Counted from the first letter of the stretch, positions 44,561 to 57,830 are shown. The stretch is DNA of 64,000 nucleotides from Hippophae tibetana (GCA_037013495.1 CM072806.1:30692001-30756000); one strand, 5' to 3'. Translations and numbers: made by a program. Notes: generated by a model not told the origin, from the sequence alone.

Positions 44561-46369
44561 CTTATAAATTAAAGATGAAGAGTAAAGAAAAATAAAGTTA
44601 AAAAAGAAATAATAAAAAAGGGAAGAAGAAGATTGAAAAATGAATGAAATATATAAAAAAAGGGAGAAAGAAATGATGATAAAAAGAGGTGTATGAATTA
44701 TTGAATTTAATATGCAACTCTCATAGCAATTATGTTATTGATCAAATTTTGAGAAGTAAAGAGTAAAGGTCACATATATGAGGTTATTTTTGTCATGGAC
44801 ATATTGGATTGTTTTTGGATGGACAAGGTGTGTTTGAGCCTAAATGTCATATCTCTTTTAACCATACTTCAGTCTATTATTACAAGCTTTAAAAGACCTA
44901 CTAATTTCTTCTAGGTTAGCACTTACATTAGTGGCAAGAGAGGTTAAATGTGGAAAAATGAAGTTTGATTCTCCTTGAGTCTATATTTCTATTTTCTTGG
45001 TTTACATAAGCATATATCAATGGCATATGGAGTAAGCAAGTTTAGCATATCACACATAGTGCATGTCATCAAAAATTTATTCATATCATTACATGAATGT
45101 ATTATGGATTTATTTCCTTGTGGATATTTTTGTTAAATGTTTTGGTTAATCTTGAAGGGCCCTTCAGCTTTTGTCCTACTCTACCTCCTATTTCTTCAAT
45201 TGATTTTTCTACCACTTTTGTGCTTAGAGGATGTAGAGTTATCTTCTCTTGAGATATTAATAATTTATTATCTCTTCCTGTTGTTCAGATTCCTTCTTTT
45301 CTCGTTATCCCTTTTGAGTTCGAAAATGTCTTGGATTCAAATGGATTTCAAGCTTTTTTTCAAAGGGTTGTGGCTTCTTTTTCATCTTATTATACCACAT
45401 AGTCATGGTTTACTCATTTCTTTATCCTCAATTAGACCTCAACCTACTAACTTTAGAGGCTCTCTCCACTCTAGTACTTCTTCTTTTGGCCTGTTGTTCT
45501 CCCTGTCTTCTACCTCTATCATTATTGGACAATCTTCTCACTGTGATGTTCTTGGGAAAATTTATATAGGAAAGGGAGACTTTGGTGTTGAACTTCTTTT
45601 ATTTTCCTTGTTACATTAGTTTTTTCAACTCTATCCTTTAAAATTTTGTAAAATTTTGTTTACTTAATAAGACTAAGTTTGTTTTCCTTACTCTATGTTA
45701 TCCATCCTCGTAAGTTTTATGCAACTTGTATGCTTCCTTCTTTCTGTATTGCTTGTTTTTTTTTACTGTGTTTAGATGCTTATATTTTGGGAAAGTTTTG
45801 AGAGTGTAGAATGAATAACAAGTTCGTTTCCTCACATGTATACATTTAGGGGGAGAAGTGTCTATCAATTGTATATTGGCAAGGGGAATGTTATGATTGT
45901 TTTGCATTCTTTTTTTTTCTTATTAATGAATTTATGATATGTTGTTATGTTTTTATGCTTCTTTCTTCTTGACATCACTTTATATGAAACTTGCATAAAT
46001 AAGATTGTTAGTTTTAATTGTTGTATCCATAGTCTACATTTAGGTTATGGTTTGTTTAGCTATTGTCTTGGTGTCATTCTTTGTCTTTTTTGCTTGACTA
46101 CATGTGTTGCTACGTTCTTTATTTACTCTAATCTTCTCTGTTGTGTTACATGAGTGTTATGATTACTTCATTCTATTTAACTTCTCTCATTCATCTAGAG
46201 AGTTGTTATGTTGCATACTGTGTATGTGCCTACTTTGACTTCAAAAGGGGGGAAAATGTGTCCAACTTGTATGCATTTGTTCATTATGTTTGTTTGTTTA
46301 TTTTTAATGCTATGTTTCATGTTTGTTAATATGATTTTTATTGCATAGGATGGTAAGTGTAGCTCTAAT
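44561..46369 (+). other. Retroelement-like 3' region with purine tracts, no gene
   Basis: Open frame 45137-45619 is hydrophobic low-complexity sequence without a family match and is not called. Purine tracts TTTAGGGGGAGAAG (about 45845) and AAAGGGGGGAAAATG (about 46242) precede the tract at 46380. Several such tracts in a row are typical of Sirevirus copia elements. Confidence 0.4.
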
Positions 46370-47170
46370 ATACATACACTTAGAGGGAGTGTTGCATATG
46401 TTCAAGAAGAGTTTGCATATTTGTGTTGCATGTAGATTATGTTTATTTTTTTCTACATGTTGAATATGCTTAGCCTATCATTATGTACCCATATGTGGGT
46501 AACACAATAGTATTATGATATACTATATGATATTTCTGCATGATACGTTCATAAGGTATGTGTTTATTTCACGTGTATAGGTTACAAGTGTAAATTGATG
46601 TCTTTAAGCTTGATATGTGATATATGCAGTGGTGTTCAGTTCCTTGTGCTACAAAGTTTCAGAATGGATGAGTTCGTACATGAAGATGGATGAATCCCAC
46701 AAGATGGGTTCACTTGGTAATTATGTCTTTCAAGTTTGGGTATGCATTGATGTTTTTTCATGAGAACAAACATCTTTAGGTCATCTTCATGATCATCTCA
46801 TGACAGATGTGAATATGTATCTAGTTGTGTAGTGTTTTCACATGGATAGCCAAAGGGTGAGATTTTAAGTCCCATTGTACTTGGGTAGGTGTTTTATTTT
46901 ACTCAGTGTTCTATCTTCCTCTATGTAAGACTGGTTACTGTAGTTTAGTAATGCATATAGGCACATAGTTAGGAACACTTTATATGAAAGCATATTCACA
47001 AACACCATAAAGTTGGTTTTCATAGTATGCAAGCTAGGTGGAGTTATTTTTTGGTGAGCGAGTTGACATTGTCACTTATGTTTTTCGTTCCTTTTGGGTG
47101 CTAGTATTTATGGAAAGTACTTGGTAATTTTTGGAATTAAAAAATGTGACTTTTTATCACCTCACCATCA
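46370..47170 (+). repeat. LTR-retroelement 3' region, copy 2
   Basis: Second copy of the 600-1345 repeat in the same orientation. A purine tract AGAGGGAG is followed by TGTTGCATATG at 46388, a likely LTR start. Divergence between copies is substantial by eye, so the two are old. Confidence 0.6.
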
Positions 47171-48499
47171 AGCTTGCCACCACTCTGGCCACCACCCTCG
47201 GCAAGGTGGCTAGAAAGGTTGAAAATTCAAGTTCTATAATACCTCCATTTATTCTTTAGTTGGTATTCAAAAAATATAGTGGAGCTCTGTCAAATTGACA
47301 TCTCATTCTTTTGTTTCTGGATTACTAATACTTGAGTGTTGTTTGATATTAGTGATTTATGAATGTGTGACCAAAATCATGCTTGTTAGTGGTGATTATT
47401 TAAGATGGTGTTTGTGAGACAGTTGTATGTGTGCCGTGTGTTGACTTGTAATTTTCCTCATGCAACTCTTTCTTATGTGAGAAGCCTACGTGGTTGTGAA
47501 CTATGTATGAGTTGGTGGTTGCATTCATACAATGTTTTCTTATTCTCTTTACACTGTGGTTACTAATCACACCACTTTGGGTGGTATGGGATTTGGAAGA
47601 GAGCGGGTTTGTATGTCAATCTAGGTTATTGTATATGTTTATTGTTTTAGTGGATTGTTTGCTACTTAGTGGTTGCTCTAAGAAACTTGAGGATGTTACC
47701 ATATAGATAAGGTTTCGATATAGGTTTACGTCCATTATATCTGTTGTTATGCGTGATTTGCTATTATGTTAGTATAATATGAGTTTCTGTCATGTATGTT
47801 CCATCATATTAGATTTAGACATAATTAGAAAGCTTATTTGTTTTGTGTTGTTCCATGCTTTCTTTCCTTTTCTTGTGGCATGCCTATAGCTTTCTAATTA
47901 CTACTTCTAATTTTTGATCCTATATTTTTTTATGAATCTCTTAGGAGGATGCATTTCATTACCATGAATATCTATCATATGTATGTTTGTTTGCATGATG
48001 TAAAAGTACAATCATCATTTACCGAATATGTTTCCATATACAAAGTCCCCAAGTGATTGTAAATCCTTTTAGCTTTCGATATTTATACTTTTATCACAAG
48101 CTGTGTATTATTTTCCATGTTTGCATGTTACTAGTATGGATAATAGCTTATAAGGTAGACCATCACTAGTGTGTATTCTATAGATTGTTATTATTGCATC
48201 TGCTAGCTGTTTTTGTGTATGTTGATTTGAGCATGTTGTTTTGTACTTCTACTATGTTAATGGCTCAATTCATATTATAAGGCATTCTTGGCCAAATTGA
48301 TATAGAACTAAGGAAAATATTTCATTGGTTGGTGTCTGCACCCTTCCTCTAGGTCATTTTTACCTATTTGAGTCGAAATAACTATTAGCCTTGGTGTAAT
48401 TGTTCCTACATATTGGAATCTTCAATTACATTTCACCTCTCTAATATAACACATGATTGCATTTTTCATATAAGCTAAATATGTAAGGTTAAAGGTCAT
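47171..48499. other. No gene recognised
   Basis: Moderately AT-rich, T-rich on the plus strand, probably the continuation of the LTR starting near 46388. The short frame 47503-47706 shows only hydrophobic low-complexity sequence. Confidence 0.4.
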
Positions 48500-49229
48500 G
48501 CTTATTGGTTTGGCTTAAAATATGGCTTAAAGACATGAATGGTTGATTCTTAGGTAGGCTAAAAAGGGTGACTAAGGATAAAAACAATGATCAGCTTGAA
48601 ATGCTCAATCGATCCAATTAAAGCCTAATTCATTTCTCTTGCTAATTATTATTTAGGATCAAATAGATTCTAAAATAGGGTAGACCTCGTCAACTAGCAT
48701 AACTCATCCCAAATTTTCTCTCTATAAGAACACAAAAATAATTCATGAGCACGTATAAAAAATATGAATCAATTCAATAAAAACTAGAAAACATATCACA
48801 TGATTAATGTAAGTATCATAACAAGCATGTTACAATCCTTATCCTAGTTATGATAACCAATTTTTATAATTTGGTTCATATGTTTCATACGAAATATGCC
48901 TGCATTTGGTTTTCATTAATTTGTATGCAAATCATGATTGAAAACATCCAAAGAAGAAGAAAAACATTCTAAAAAATAGAAAATGCATACTAAACACTAA
49001 ATTAAAGAATGAAGTTCCTCCTTCACACTTAAATTGTACCTTATCCCCAATGTACACATATGGATATGAAAAAGAGTGAAAGGAAAGAAAACTCCTTTAG
49101 CCTTTACACACCACATTTTCTCGTCAAAAACTGTCCAATTTTATTGTGCCATTGCCCTCCACACTTATTCAGTTACAAAATAGAAAAGTATAAGTGAAAT
49201 AACATTGGGTTGCATTCTAACAAGTGCTA

Positions 49230-49696
49230 CATTTAACTTCCTTAGCTAGACGTTCATATAAGCTTCTACACTACATCCACCTAAGTCATTACACCTTTTT
49301 CATTTGGTAGTGGATCTCCATGATAGTGCTTTACTCTATGCCCATTAACCATGAATTGTTCTTTATTTTTGTGCTCCAATTTAATGGCTCTATGGTTGGT
49401 TACCTTGGTGATGGTGAATGGACCTAACTATCTACTCTTGAGTTTTCCTAAAAATAGTTTATGTCTTATTGTACAATAATACTTTCTATTCCGATTCAAA
49501 AGTAAGATGTGTAATTCTCTTACCTTGCCATCCTTTTACTTTCTCTTTTTACAACTTGGCATTCTCATAAGCATTCCACTGTAACTCATTTTACATATTT
49601 ATTTTTAGCATTTTTTCTCACCAGCTACATCCATAGACATATTCAATTGTTTCAACATCCAATATGCTTTTTTTCTTTCAATTCCACTAATAAGTG
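49230..49696 (-). pseudogene. Athila integrase C-terminal part
   Basis: The minus strand continues the integrase broken at 58797: 'LLVELERKKAYWMLKQLN', 'MSMDVAGEK', a decayed KERTK region, then 'PFTITKVTNHRAIKLEHK' and 'QFMVNGHRVKHYHGDP', followed by a stop. This is the usual Athila pol C-terminus. No chromodomain is expected in this lineage and none is seen. Confidence 0.8.
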
Positions 49697-49701
49697 ACAT
49701 G
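49697..49701. repeat. Target-site duplication of nested element, left
   Basis: ACATG, identical to 58792-58796. Five bases is standard for LTR retrotransposon integration. Confidence 0.85.
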
Positions 49702-51802
49702 TGATGAGCACAACATCAACATCGGGTTACCAATACCAATCTAATTTAATTAAGTTAATGAATTAAGTTAAGTAAAAATCTAAGTTAATAAATTAAATTT
49801 TTCCCTTATGTTTTATTAAAGAAAAAATAAAAAATAAAAAATATTTGTTTTTCTTTTTTTAACACAAAATAAATTTAAAAAAATCCCAATTATTTACAAC
49901 AGAAAAAGTTTTCAAAATTTTGATAAATAATTTAAAAACGATATCCTTTTCCTAACAATGGTACCAAGAACTTAATGAGCACAAGATCGACATCAGGTGG
50001 GTTACCAATACCGATCTTGCAGATACTTTGGTTTTACATTTGTAAAACTCTTGAAAGTGCACAAATCATTTCATAAAAAAATGACAAGTATACTCCCAAG
50101 GTCGATCTAAGTAAAAAATATATGTGGTTTTTAATTTATTACTTAAACTTTTAAAAACGAAATTAAATCCTAAACATCCAGTCACAAAATTTTGATTTTT
50201 TTTCCTAATCTAATGACATTAAAAATAAACATAGATATGAATTCAATAAACAATAATGTAAATTTTTATCAATCATAATAGTGGAGTATTTATGGATATA
50301 ATAATTAAGTTAATTATGTTTGCTCATATTATTTAGGTTATTAAAGATATAAATTGACATTGGTTGATTTTATCTTTTTGGTATGAAAGTGTCCTTAGGC
50401 GGTGCCCAAATTATTTTGTTTTATATTAATTAACTAATATCCTATTAATTAATTAAGTATTAAATTTCAGCTTTATTTCTAAGAAAATAGCAAACCATCT
50501 AATCACAACTTTAGGCGGAGCTAGTTAATCAGCTTTTATTTAGGGTGTCCAAATAAAACCTAAGAATTTAATTATCCGAGTACTAACTATCAAGTTTTAA
50601 AACCATTACTAAAAATATGTTTTCAATACATTTTTGAGTAATAGTTCTTATAAAAAAATTTGAAATAGAGCTTCACTCTAACTACCGGGCGATTGTACCA
50701 ACAAATAAAAGAGCAATACTTTAAATTAGACTGGATAATTAAATCTTAAAATATAATTTTTAGATTTAAGTTTGTAATAAAAAACAATATATTCTCTCTA
50801 ACATCCTTAATATAAAATTTTGAATAAAAACAAATCAATTTATTTTATATAAATGTTTTACCTATTTAATATTTTTCAAGCATAACAACGTTATTATTAT
50901 ATCATATTTATAAATAGTTAGCTATGTTAAATTTAATTACAGACAAATTAAATATAACATATAAAAATAAAAAAATAAAAAAACTATAAAGAATTCATTT
51001 TAAAATTATACCTCAAAACAATACTTATAGAACATTGATGTTAATTTTATTTCTACAAAACCTCTAAATGGATTTGCATTTTTGTTTATTGAATCAAAAA
51101 CTAGAAATATACAAAAACATAGATAGTTTTTCTCAAAAAGTGAACTTTAAAACTAAAAAAAACTAAGAAAGCTTTCCAGAGAGAGAAAGCTAGAGAGAGA
51201 AGTATAGATTTTTGGTGTGATTTTTACAATAGGGGAAATGGTCATTTTATAGGTGAAGAAAAGGCTAAAAAAGTGGAACAAATATCTTGAAAATGGGCGA
51301 TGGATGCATTTAGGATAGACTAGCACACGTGTGGGTAGAGGTACGCACGGTTGGGAGTTGGGGCTGGTAGATAGGCGCAGACAGGGGGGTCGATCTCGGT
51401 GGTAGATACTGGCGCTTGCGAGACTTAACATGGTAGGAACTGGCATGCATTGGACTTGACATGGATTCTCGGCATGATAGGTGCTGGCTCGAGTAAACAC
51501 GTGCAAGACTCGGCGGATGTGCGCGTGACTAGGTAGTTTTACCAATTCTGTCCAATTTTTCCATTTTTTGACTTTTTCTAATTTTTTTCTCAACATATTT
51601 GTGATGTATTTTCCTCCAATATTTATCTTCAAGTCTTCAAATTATTTTTGAACAAAAATACCTAAAAAATAATAAAAATACCTATGATTCTAAAAAGAAA
51701 ATTTATTTAGAAAATATGATAAAATCATACAAATATAAATCCATTTAATCAATTAAATTACATTAAATCATGATAATTTCACTACTTAAAAAGTACTCAT
51801 CA
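49702..51802 (-). repeat. Third LTR of nested element, with embedded leader piece
   Basis: It starts TGATGAGTACTTTTTAAG at 51802 (minus strand). It is collinear with 62785-64000, including TCGCCCGGTAGTTAGAGTGAA. TATAAAA lies near 51245-51251. At about 49985 an LTR end is followed by TTGGTACCATTGTTAGGAAA, a decayed tRNA-Asp primer site (TGGCGCCGTTGCCGGGGA in intact Athila), and a leader stretch. A second copy of the LTR tail (GGTATTGGTAACCC ... GTGCTCATCA) then closes at 49702. The extra leader inside the terminal LTR points to recombination. Confidence 0.6.
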
Positions 51803-52869
51803 AAACCCCCAACTAGCTTCTTGCTAATCCATTAACAAGAGACGAGGTAAAAACTAAAATAAAAGCTAAAAATTAAACTATCTTAAATAACTTCTGTTGA
51901 TTGACACAGTTGCATTTAGCACATACAACAAGCCTTTAAACCACTAGGTTTCCCTAGTGGACGATTTTAAGTCTCGTAAGGGTTTTCGGTAATGATACCC
52001 ATAAACATTGAACTAAATGTAAAAATTAAAAAGAAATAACAACAGTAAACAAATCAAAAAAATAACAACTCAAAAACTAAAATTATAAAATAATAAAAAA
52101 TTAACTTAAACATAATTAGACGAAAATCATTATCAAACTTCATTTCAAGAAATAATTCAATTTAAATTTACCCAATTTCAGTGTGAGAAATTTGAATTCG
52201 CTTTGACTCTATCCTTACAAGTCAATACTCTCAATTCATTGAATCCTATGGGTTCAAGTAGTCATACTAAGGCATATATGAATAGAATTTATGTATAGAA
52301 ATGAACTAATAAGTTTGCATACTTATAGAAGAAGAATGGCTCAAAATAGTGCATAACTTTGATCTCATGAAAGGAATTGAATGTTTAGGATTTTGTAAAG
52401 AAATCACGAAATTATTTTCATGTCTTAACCAAAATATTTAAATAAAAATTTCAATATATATACCTTATAGAATGAATAAAGTGCAATGACTTTTTAGGAA
52501 TTTACTTCCTATAACTTTCTTTTGTAATTAGCATTTTTTCACAATTGTGATAATGTGGGTCATAGTATGTAGATTATAATATTAATTTTTTTCTCTCTTT
52601 TTTAAGAGATTTTTCAACATATTTTTTTTAGAGAGTGAACCCATGTACAGATTGTACATTTTTGTAAATATTGGTAAGTGGTTAATTTTGTGGCTTTTCT
52701 ATTTGATTTTTGTTTAGGTAACCACATATATGTTTCTTTTTGGTATAGTTCATGTATGAAATACGAAGGAGCATATACTATCAATTTATACTTAAGTCAT
52801 TCAATCTAAGCAGTAAAAAAACAACATATGATACTTTACTAGATGTGAAAATCCTAACATTCAATGTTA
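51803..52869 (-). mobile_element. Athila 3' untranslated region, partial
   Basis: Collinear with 55298-56480 (same minus orientation), including the phrase CAATTTCAGTGTGAGAAATTT and the 'CATTCAATGTTAATACC' stretch that matches 'CATTCAATGCTAAGTTC' near 56470. It joins LTR sequence of the second LTR at about 54430 once the solo LTR is removed. Confidence 0.6.
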
Positions 52870-52874
52870 ATACC
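52870..52874. repeat. Target-site duplication of solo LTR, left
   Basis: ATACC, identical to 54415-54419. Confidence 0.85.
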
Positions 52875-54414
52875 TGATAAGAGCTAACTTATTGCATTTT
52901 TGTTATGATTTAAATGTTGATATTTGTGTGAAAATTGCATTTATTTGACTATTTAATCCACAAATGTCATTTCACGGGTATTTCGTGTTTAAAGTGCAAT
53001 TTCAGGTAAAATCATGATTTTGAAGAAGTTAGGGACAAAGTACAATGATCGGGATTGAATGAAAATAAAAAGAGAACAAAATTTCAAAATTTGGAATTTC
53101 GCCGCCGGCGAGAGTATTCTCGCCGCCGACGAAAACCTTACGGAGAAAATGTTGAAAATCATGCAGGGAGCACGGATGTTGGCCAAGTGAATCTCGCCGC
53201 CGGCCAAAGTATTCTCGCCGCCGGAAATATTCATCTCGCCGGCGGCTAAAATCCTGGCGAAAATCTTCCCGAGAGCACAAGTTTTGGTAAACTCATCTCG
53301 CCGCCGGCCAAAGCATCTAGCCACCGGCCACATTATGTTGGCCGCCGGCCAAAATCCAAAAAACCAAAATTTAATTTTCCAGAAATCTCGCCGCGGCGAG
53401 AACAATGTCGCCGCCGGCGACTTTCGTCCGAAAATACATTTTTTTATGTTGTTTTGTTCCAAAATTGCCCCCAAACCCTAAATCTATATATACATTATTA
53501 TGGAAAAAGAGGGGGACGGCAGAGAGAGCATATCTATGTTATTTTTGAAGGAGAAAAATAAATTTTGGAGAGAAAGGTTGGAGAAGCTTGAAGGATCATC
53601 ACCATTGTTGCTACCAAGTCTTCATCTTCAAGAGTTCTTCATCTCTTCTCCTTAGCTTTTATTTTCTGCATTTTATTCAGATTGTTTGTTCATGGATTCA
53701 ATTGAGAATATGTTTGTTCTTATTTTCGTTATGAACTAATTCATTTTTGCTAAGGCTATGATGTAGTTGAATCAAGAAAATCTGATTTCTTGTGTTATCA
53801 TTATATGAATTCATTGTTTTCAAGTTGAGTATTTATTTCCATGCTTAATGCTTTTAAATTTCTGATCAAGATTTAAATGATTTGTTGCATTATATTGAGT
53901 CCGAGAGGAGATGTGTAATGAATGCTTCTTGTGATAAATACCGTATGTTGAATGCGAGTTTGACACCTAATGCATGATGTATGTGGTTATTCTAGAAATT
54001 CCATAAATCGTAATGTGCTTATTTGTGATTAAATCTTCATAGAAATATAGTTGGTTTTCATAGATAAGTAATTCTAATATAACTTGAGAGAGAGTATTAG
54101 ATAAGTTTGGGTTTTTCAACCATCACTTTTAGCTTTGATTCTCATATAACATGATTTGAAATCGGATTGAATTGATTTAGCGAAATCAAATGCCTTAGCG
54201 TTTTTAATCATTTGTGAACAACATTAAATTTTGTTATTTGCATTTGGTTTTATGTTAATCTGTTTTTAAAACAATTTCAAAACTTCGGTTTTCAAATAAA
54301 ATTAGGATTAGTCAATTTCGGTACTTAGTAACGCCATTCCTTGTGGGTTCGATATCCGTACTTTTGTACACTTTATTACTTGAACGATTCGTACACTTGC
54401 GAAAATAAGCATCA
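52875..54414 (+). mobile_element. Solo LTR, 1,540 bp, Athila-type
   Basis: It begins TGATAAGAGC and ends AATAAGCATCA, with ATACC duplicated on both sides and no internal region, so it is a solo LTR from LTR-LTR recombination. TATATATA at 53485 is a likely core promoter. The 3' part carries CCTTGTGGGTTCGATATCC, typical of this lineage's LTR end. A GC-rich block (53100-53440) of about ten CGCCGCCGGC-like units stands out strongly from the AT-rich surroundings. It is inserted in opposite orientation to its host element and is the youngest of the three nested layers. Confidence 0.85.
53485..53492 (+). promoter_or_regulatory. TATA box of solo LTR
   Basis: TATATATA about 45 bp after the GC-rich block, the usual place for an LTR core promoter. 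Confidence 0.45.
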
Positions 54415-54419
54415 ATACC
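54415..54419. repeat. Target-site duplication of solo LTR, right
   Basis: ATACC, identical to 52870-52874. Confidence 0.85.
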
Positions 54420-54429
54420 TATAGAGATC

Positions 54430-55297
54430 ATCTAACATCCTTAATATTTCATAAGCATAACAACATTATTATTATATCATATTTATAAAAAGCCAGCCAT
54501 ATTAAATTTAAATATAGAAAAATTAAATATAACATATAAGAATAAAACATAAAAATAATTGTAAAGAATTTATTTTAAAATTATACCTCAAAAGAATCCT
54601 TACAGAACTTTGATGCTAATTTCGTTCATTGAATCAAAAACTAGAAATCTAGAATTACATAACTAGTTCTTCTAAAAAAGAATAGAGCTTTAAAATTAAA
54701 AACAAAACAAAAAATAAGAAAGCTTTCTAAAGAAATAAATCTAGAGAGAGAGTTGATAAATTTATGTTTTTTGGGATGATTTTTACAATTGTGGATAGGG
54801 TTATTTTACAGGTGAGTAAAAGGCTAAAAAAGTAGAAAATATCTTGAAAATTGATTTTGAATGTGTTTCAGATAGGTTGGCATGCGCGGGTGTTTACGGG
54901 ATAGGTTGGGCATGGATTTCAGTATGACATGGGCTGGCACACATGAGACTTTGCCAATGCATGCGAGGCTCGACATGGTATGCGCGTGGTTGGGTAATTT
55001 TGTCTGTTTTTCTGTTTTTCCATTTATTTTTTCCTTTTCCTCATTTTCTCTCTCACTTATTTGTATAATAAATGAATACTACACTTTAAATATTATGATG
55101 TATTGCTTAGAGTATTTTTTTCTTCGAATCTTTAAATTATTTTAGGAGTAAAAATACCTAAAAATAATAAAAATACTTGTGATTTTAAAAATACAAATTT
55201 ATGTAAACATATGATAAAATCATACAAATATAAATTTATTTAAATAATTAAAGTACAATAAATCATGGTAATTTTAGTGCTTTTTAAGCACTCATCA
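54430..55297 (-). repeat. Second LTR of nested element, truncated
   Basis: It starts TGATGAGTGCTTAAAAAGCAC at 55297 (minus). It is collinear with the LTRs at 51802 and 58791 until about 54430, where it joins 3' untranslated sequence at a short shared stretch (ATCTAACATCCTTAATAT). The U3 middle (54870-54990) is again different in sequence from its relatives. Confidence 0.65.
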
Positions 55298-57260
55298 CAA
55301 TCCTCAACCATCTTCTTGCTAGTCCCTTAGCAAGAGAAGTGGTACAAACTAAAATGAAAACTAAAAAATAAAATATCCTAAATCACTTTCCTGAATTGAC
55401 ACAGTTTCATTTAGCATATGCAACAAACCGTTAAACCCTTAGGTTGACCTAGTGAACGAGTTGAAGTCTTGTGAGAGTTTTTAGTAATGATACCTACAAA
55501 CATTAACAAAAATGAAAACAAAATAAAACAAATAAAATAAGAAGTTAACTAAAATTTAAAATAAAGTAAAAAGACTAAAATAAAATGAAGAAATTAAATA
55601 CAAAAATATTTCATGCTTATAATCTATTTTAAATTTCATAATTAAATTCTTAAGCATAGATTATTTCAACTTCCTAAACATTTATGGTTTATTATAATAA
55701 TTAGTTGAAAATCATTTTCATATTTCATATAAAAAATGAATAAATTTAATTTCACCCAAACTCAGTGTCAAGAATTCAAATTTGCTTCGATTCTATTCCT
55801 TACAAGTCAATACTCTCAAAAACACTGAATCCTATGGGTTCAAACACTCATGATAATTTATATGCAAATTAGTTTATGTATAGAACTGAAATAATATGTT
55901 CGCATATGTATAAAGAAGAAAGTCTCAAAGTGTTATGTTAACGTTGATCTCATGAAAGGAATCAAATGTAAAGATTTATAAAATATTATACATTACTTTC
56001 AAGCATCAATAAAATTCATCAAATAAAAATATCAAGTAATATGCCTTTTAGAAAATGTAAAAAAATGCAATAACTTCTTAAGGAATTACTTCTAATGTTT
56101 TCTTTTGCATTAAACCATTTCTCACAACTATTTTGTCTTTTTGGGTCATAGTATATAGATTATACTATTCATTTTCCTCTCTTTCTTTCTATTTTTTTTC
56201 TTTCTCTTATATTCTTTTTTTTAAGAGAATCCAGTTTTTTAGAGAGTGGATCTATGTATAGATTGTACATTTTTTATATGGTAAGGTGAGTGGTTAATAT
56301 TTGGATTTTCTTGTATTTGTATAAATAACCCTAGATATATCTCTTTTCTAATAGAAGTCATGCATGAATGAAGAAAGACATATACTATCAGTTTCTACTT
56401 AAATAATTTAATCGAAGAAAATGAAAAATAAATGTATAACACTTCATTAAGATGTAAAAATTCAGACATTCAATGCTAAGTTCTATAGAGATCATATAAT
56501 AATGTTGAAAAAAAAATAAGATTTATTACTCAGAATAAAGGATAATGGGCTCAAAATATTTCTCACAAAGGTAGTCTCCACTATTTGATTCCTAAATACC
56601 GATTTTGGGTTTAATATAATTTCACACCTTATCAAGAAATACTAGTCATGAAAAAAACAAACTAATTACCATATACTCTATGATATGTTTTCAAAAATTA
56701 ATCTAACAGTACAAAAGACTTAACTATTTACTTAAATTTGATTTAAAGAAATGATAAAATTTTGTGAGAATTTTTTTAAAAACTAATCCAAAAATTCTAA
56801 AAATTACTAAATCACTCAAAGAAAATAAAATCAAACACAATCAAAATGAAAATGTGAACATAAATAGTTTTAAAATTGTTAAAAGTTTTGAAGTTAAGCA
56901 TAGTAACTTTTCACCAGCCCTAACCTAAAACATACATTATCCTCAATGTAACAATTGTAAATTAAAGATAAATAGGAAAGAGAAGAAAAGTTACCAATTT
57001 CTTGAGAATATGCAAGTAGTGATGGAGAAATACAAGTGCATCCATCATGTTCATCATTAAAGTTCACACGGGAAAATTGATGTGAACTTCTAATATCTCA
57101 ACATATATTTTTAGTTTTAAAAATTCTAAAATTATTCACATGTAATTAAATTAAAATGAACAACAAAAATTAAATAAATAAAAAAATAAAAGAAAATTAC
57201 ATAAAATGATGAATTGTCTCCCATTCGGAGTTTAGTTTAACGTCTTAGCAAGGCTTAACT
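55298..57260 (-). mobile_element. Athila pol 3' end and 3' untranslated region
   Basis: Near 57210-57260 the minus strand reads GCTAAGACGTTAAACTAAAC, then CGAATGGGAGACAA, the standard end of Athila pol ('NKALVGRQP' region). The 3' untranslated region follows with the same landmarks as 22011-23722 and 42931-44560, ending at the LTR start at 55297. The rest of pol is deleted. Confidence 0.65.
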
Positions 57261-57830
57261 TGGGGATTTCAATAAAGTTATGCCCTATGGATTTTCAAAA
57301 TTTTATTTACTTAAAACTAGGGACATGATTATGGTTTTTAGATAAATCAGTTTTAGGTACAAGTTAAATAACTAAGGTATCAAAACATAGTTATACCTAG
57401 ATCTAACAAAGCAACTACCACATTTTATCACAGAATGCGATTAAAAACTTTGAAATTTTGGAAATAGCTTCAAAAATAATTTATCTTTTTTATTTTGTTT
57501 TACTATAATCTCTAAGTTAAATAAAATAATTAATATTAACTAAGAGTTCTCTCAGCAGGACAGAATGGTTGGGTAAAACCTCCCTAAAAACTATCCTCCT
57601 AGACATAGCAACATTCCTAGGAAAGACTAGTGACACAAAGGCTTCTAAGAACTAGTCTCCTAGACAGATTTCCCTTATATCTTTACTTTTTATGCTATTA
57701 AAATCTTTGTTAATTAAGTTAATAAAGTAAGTTAAATGAAAATCTAAGTTAATTAGGTTAAGTGAAAATCTAAGTTAATTAGGTTAAGTGAAAATCTAAG
57801 TTAATTAAGTTAATAAATTTATATTGTATA
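57261..57830 (-). mobile_element. Leader region of nested element
   Basis: Non-coding. It contains a tandem 26-bp repeat at 57728-57815 (unit CTAAGTTAATTAGGTTAAGTG plus AAAAT, about three copies). Related single-copy sequence lies in the leader piece at 49750-49800. Confidence 0.5.

Noticed and set aside
45137..45619. 160-codon plus-strand open frame
   Set aside because: Almost entirely Leu/Phe/Ser hydrophobic low-complexity translation of T-rich DNA, no family motif, no intron or start context; it lies in a retroelement-like 3' region.
51153..51632. 159-codon minus-strand frame
   Set aside because: Lies wholly inside the LTR U3/R region and is not kept in sister LTRs.
52989..53481. Overlapping frames on both strands in the GC-rich block
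   Set aside because: Few stop codons because of high GC; translations are Arg/Gly/Ala repeats inside a solo LTR.
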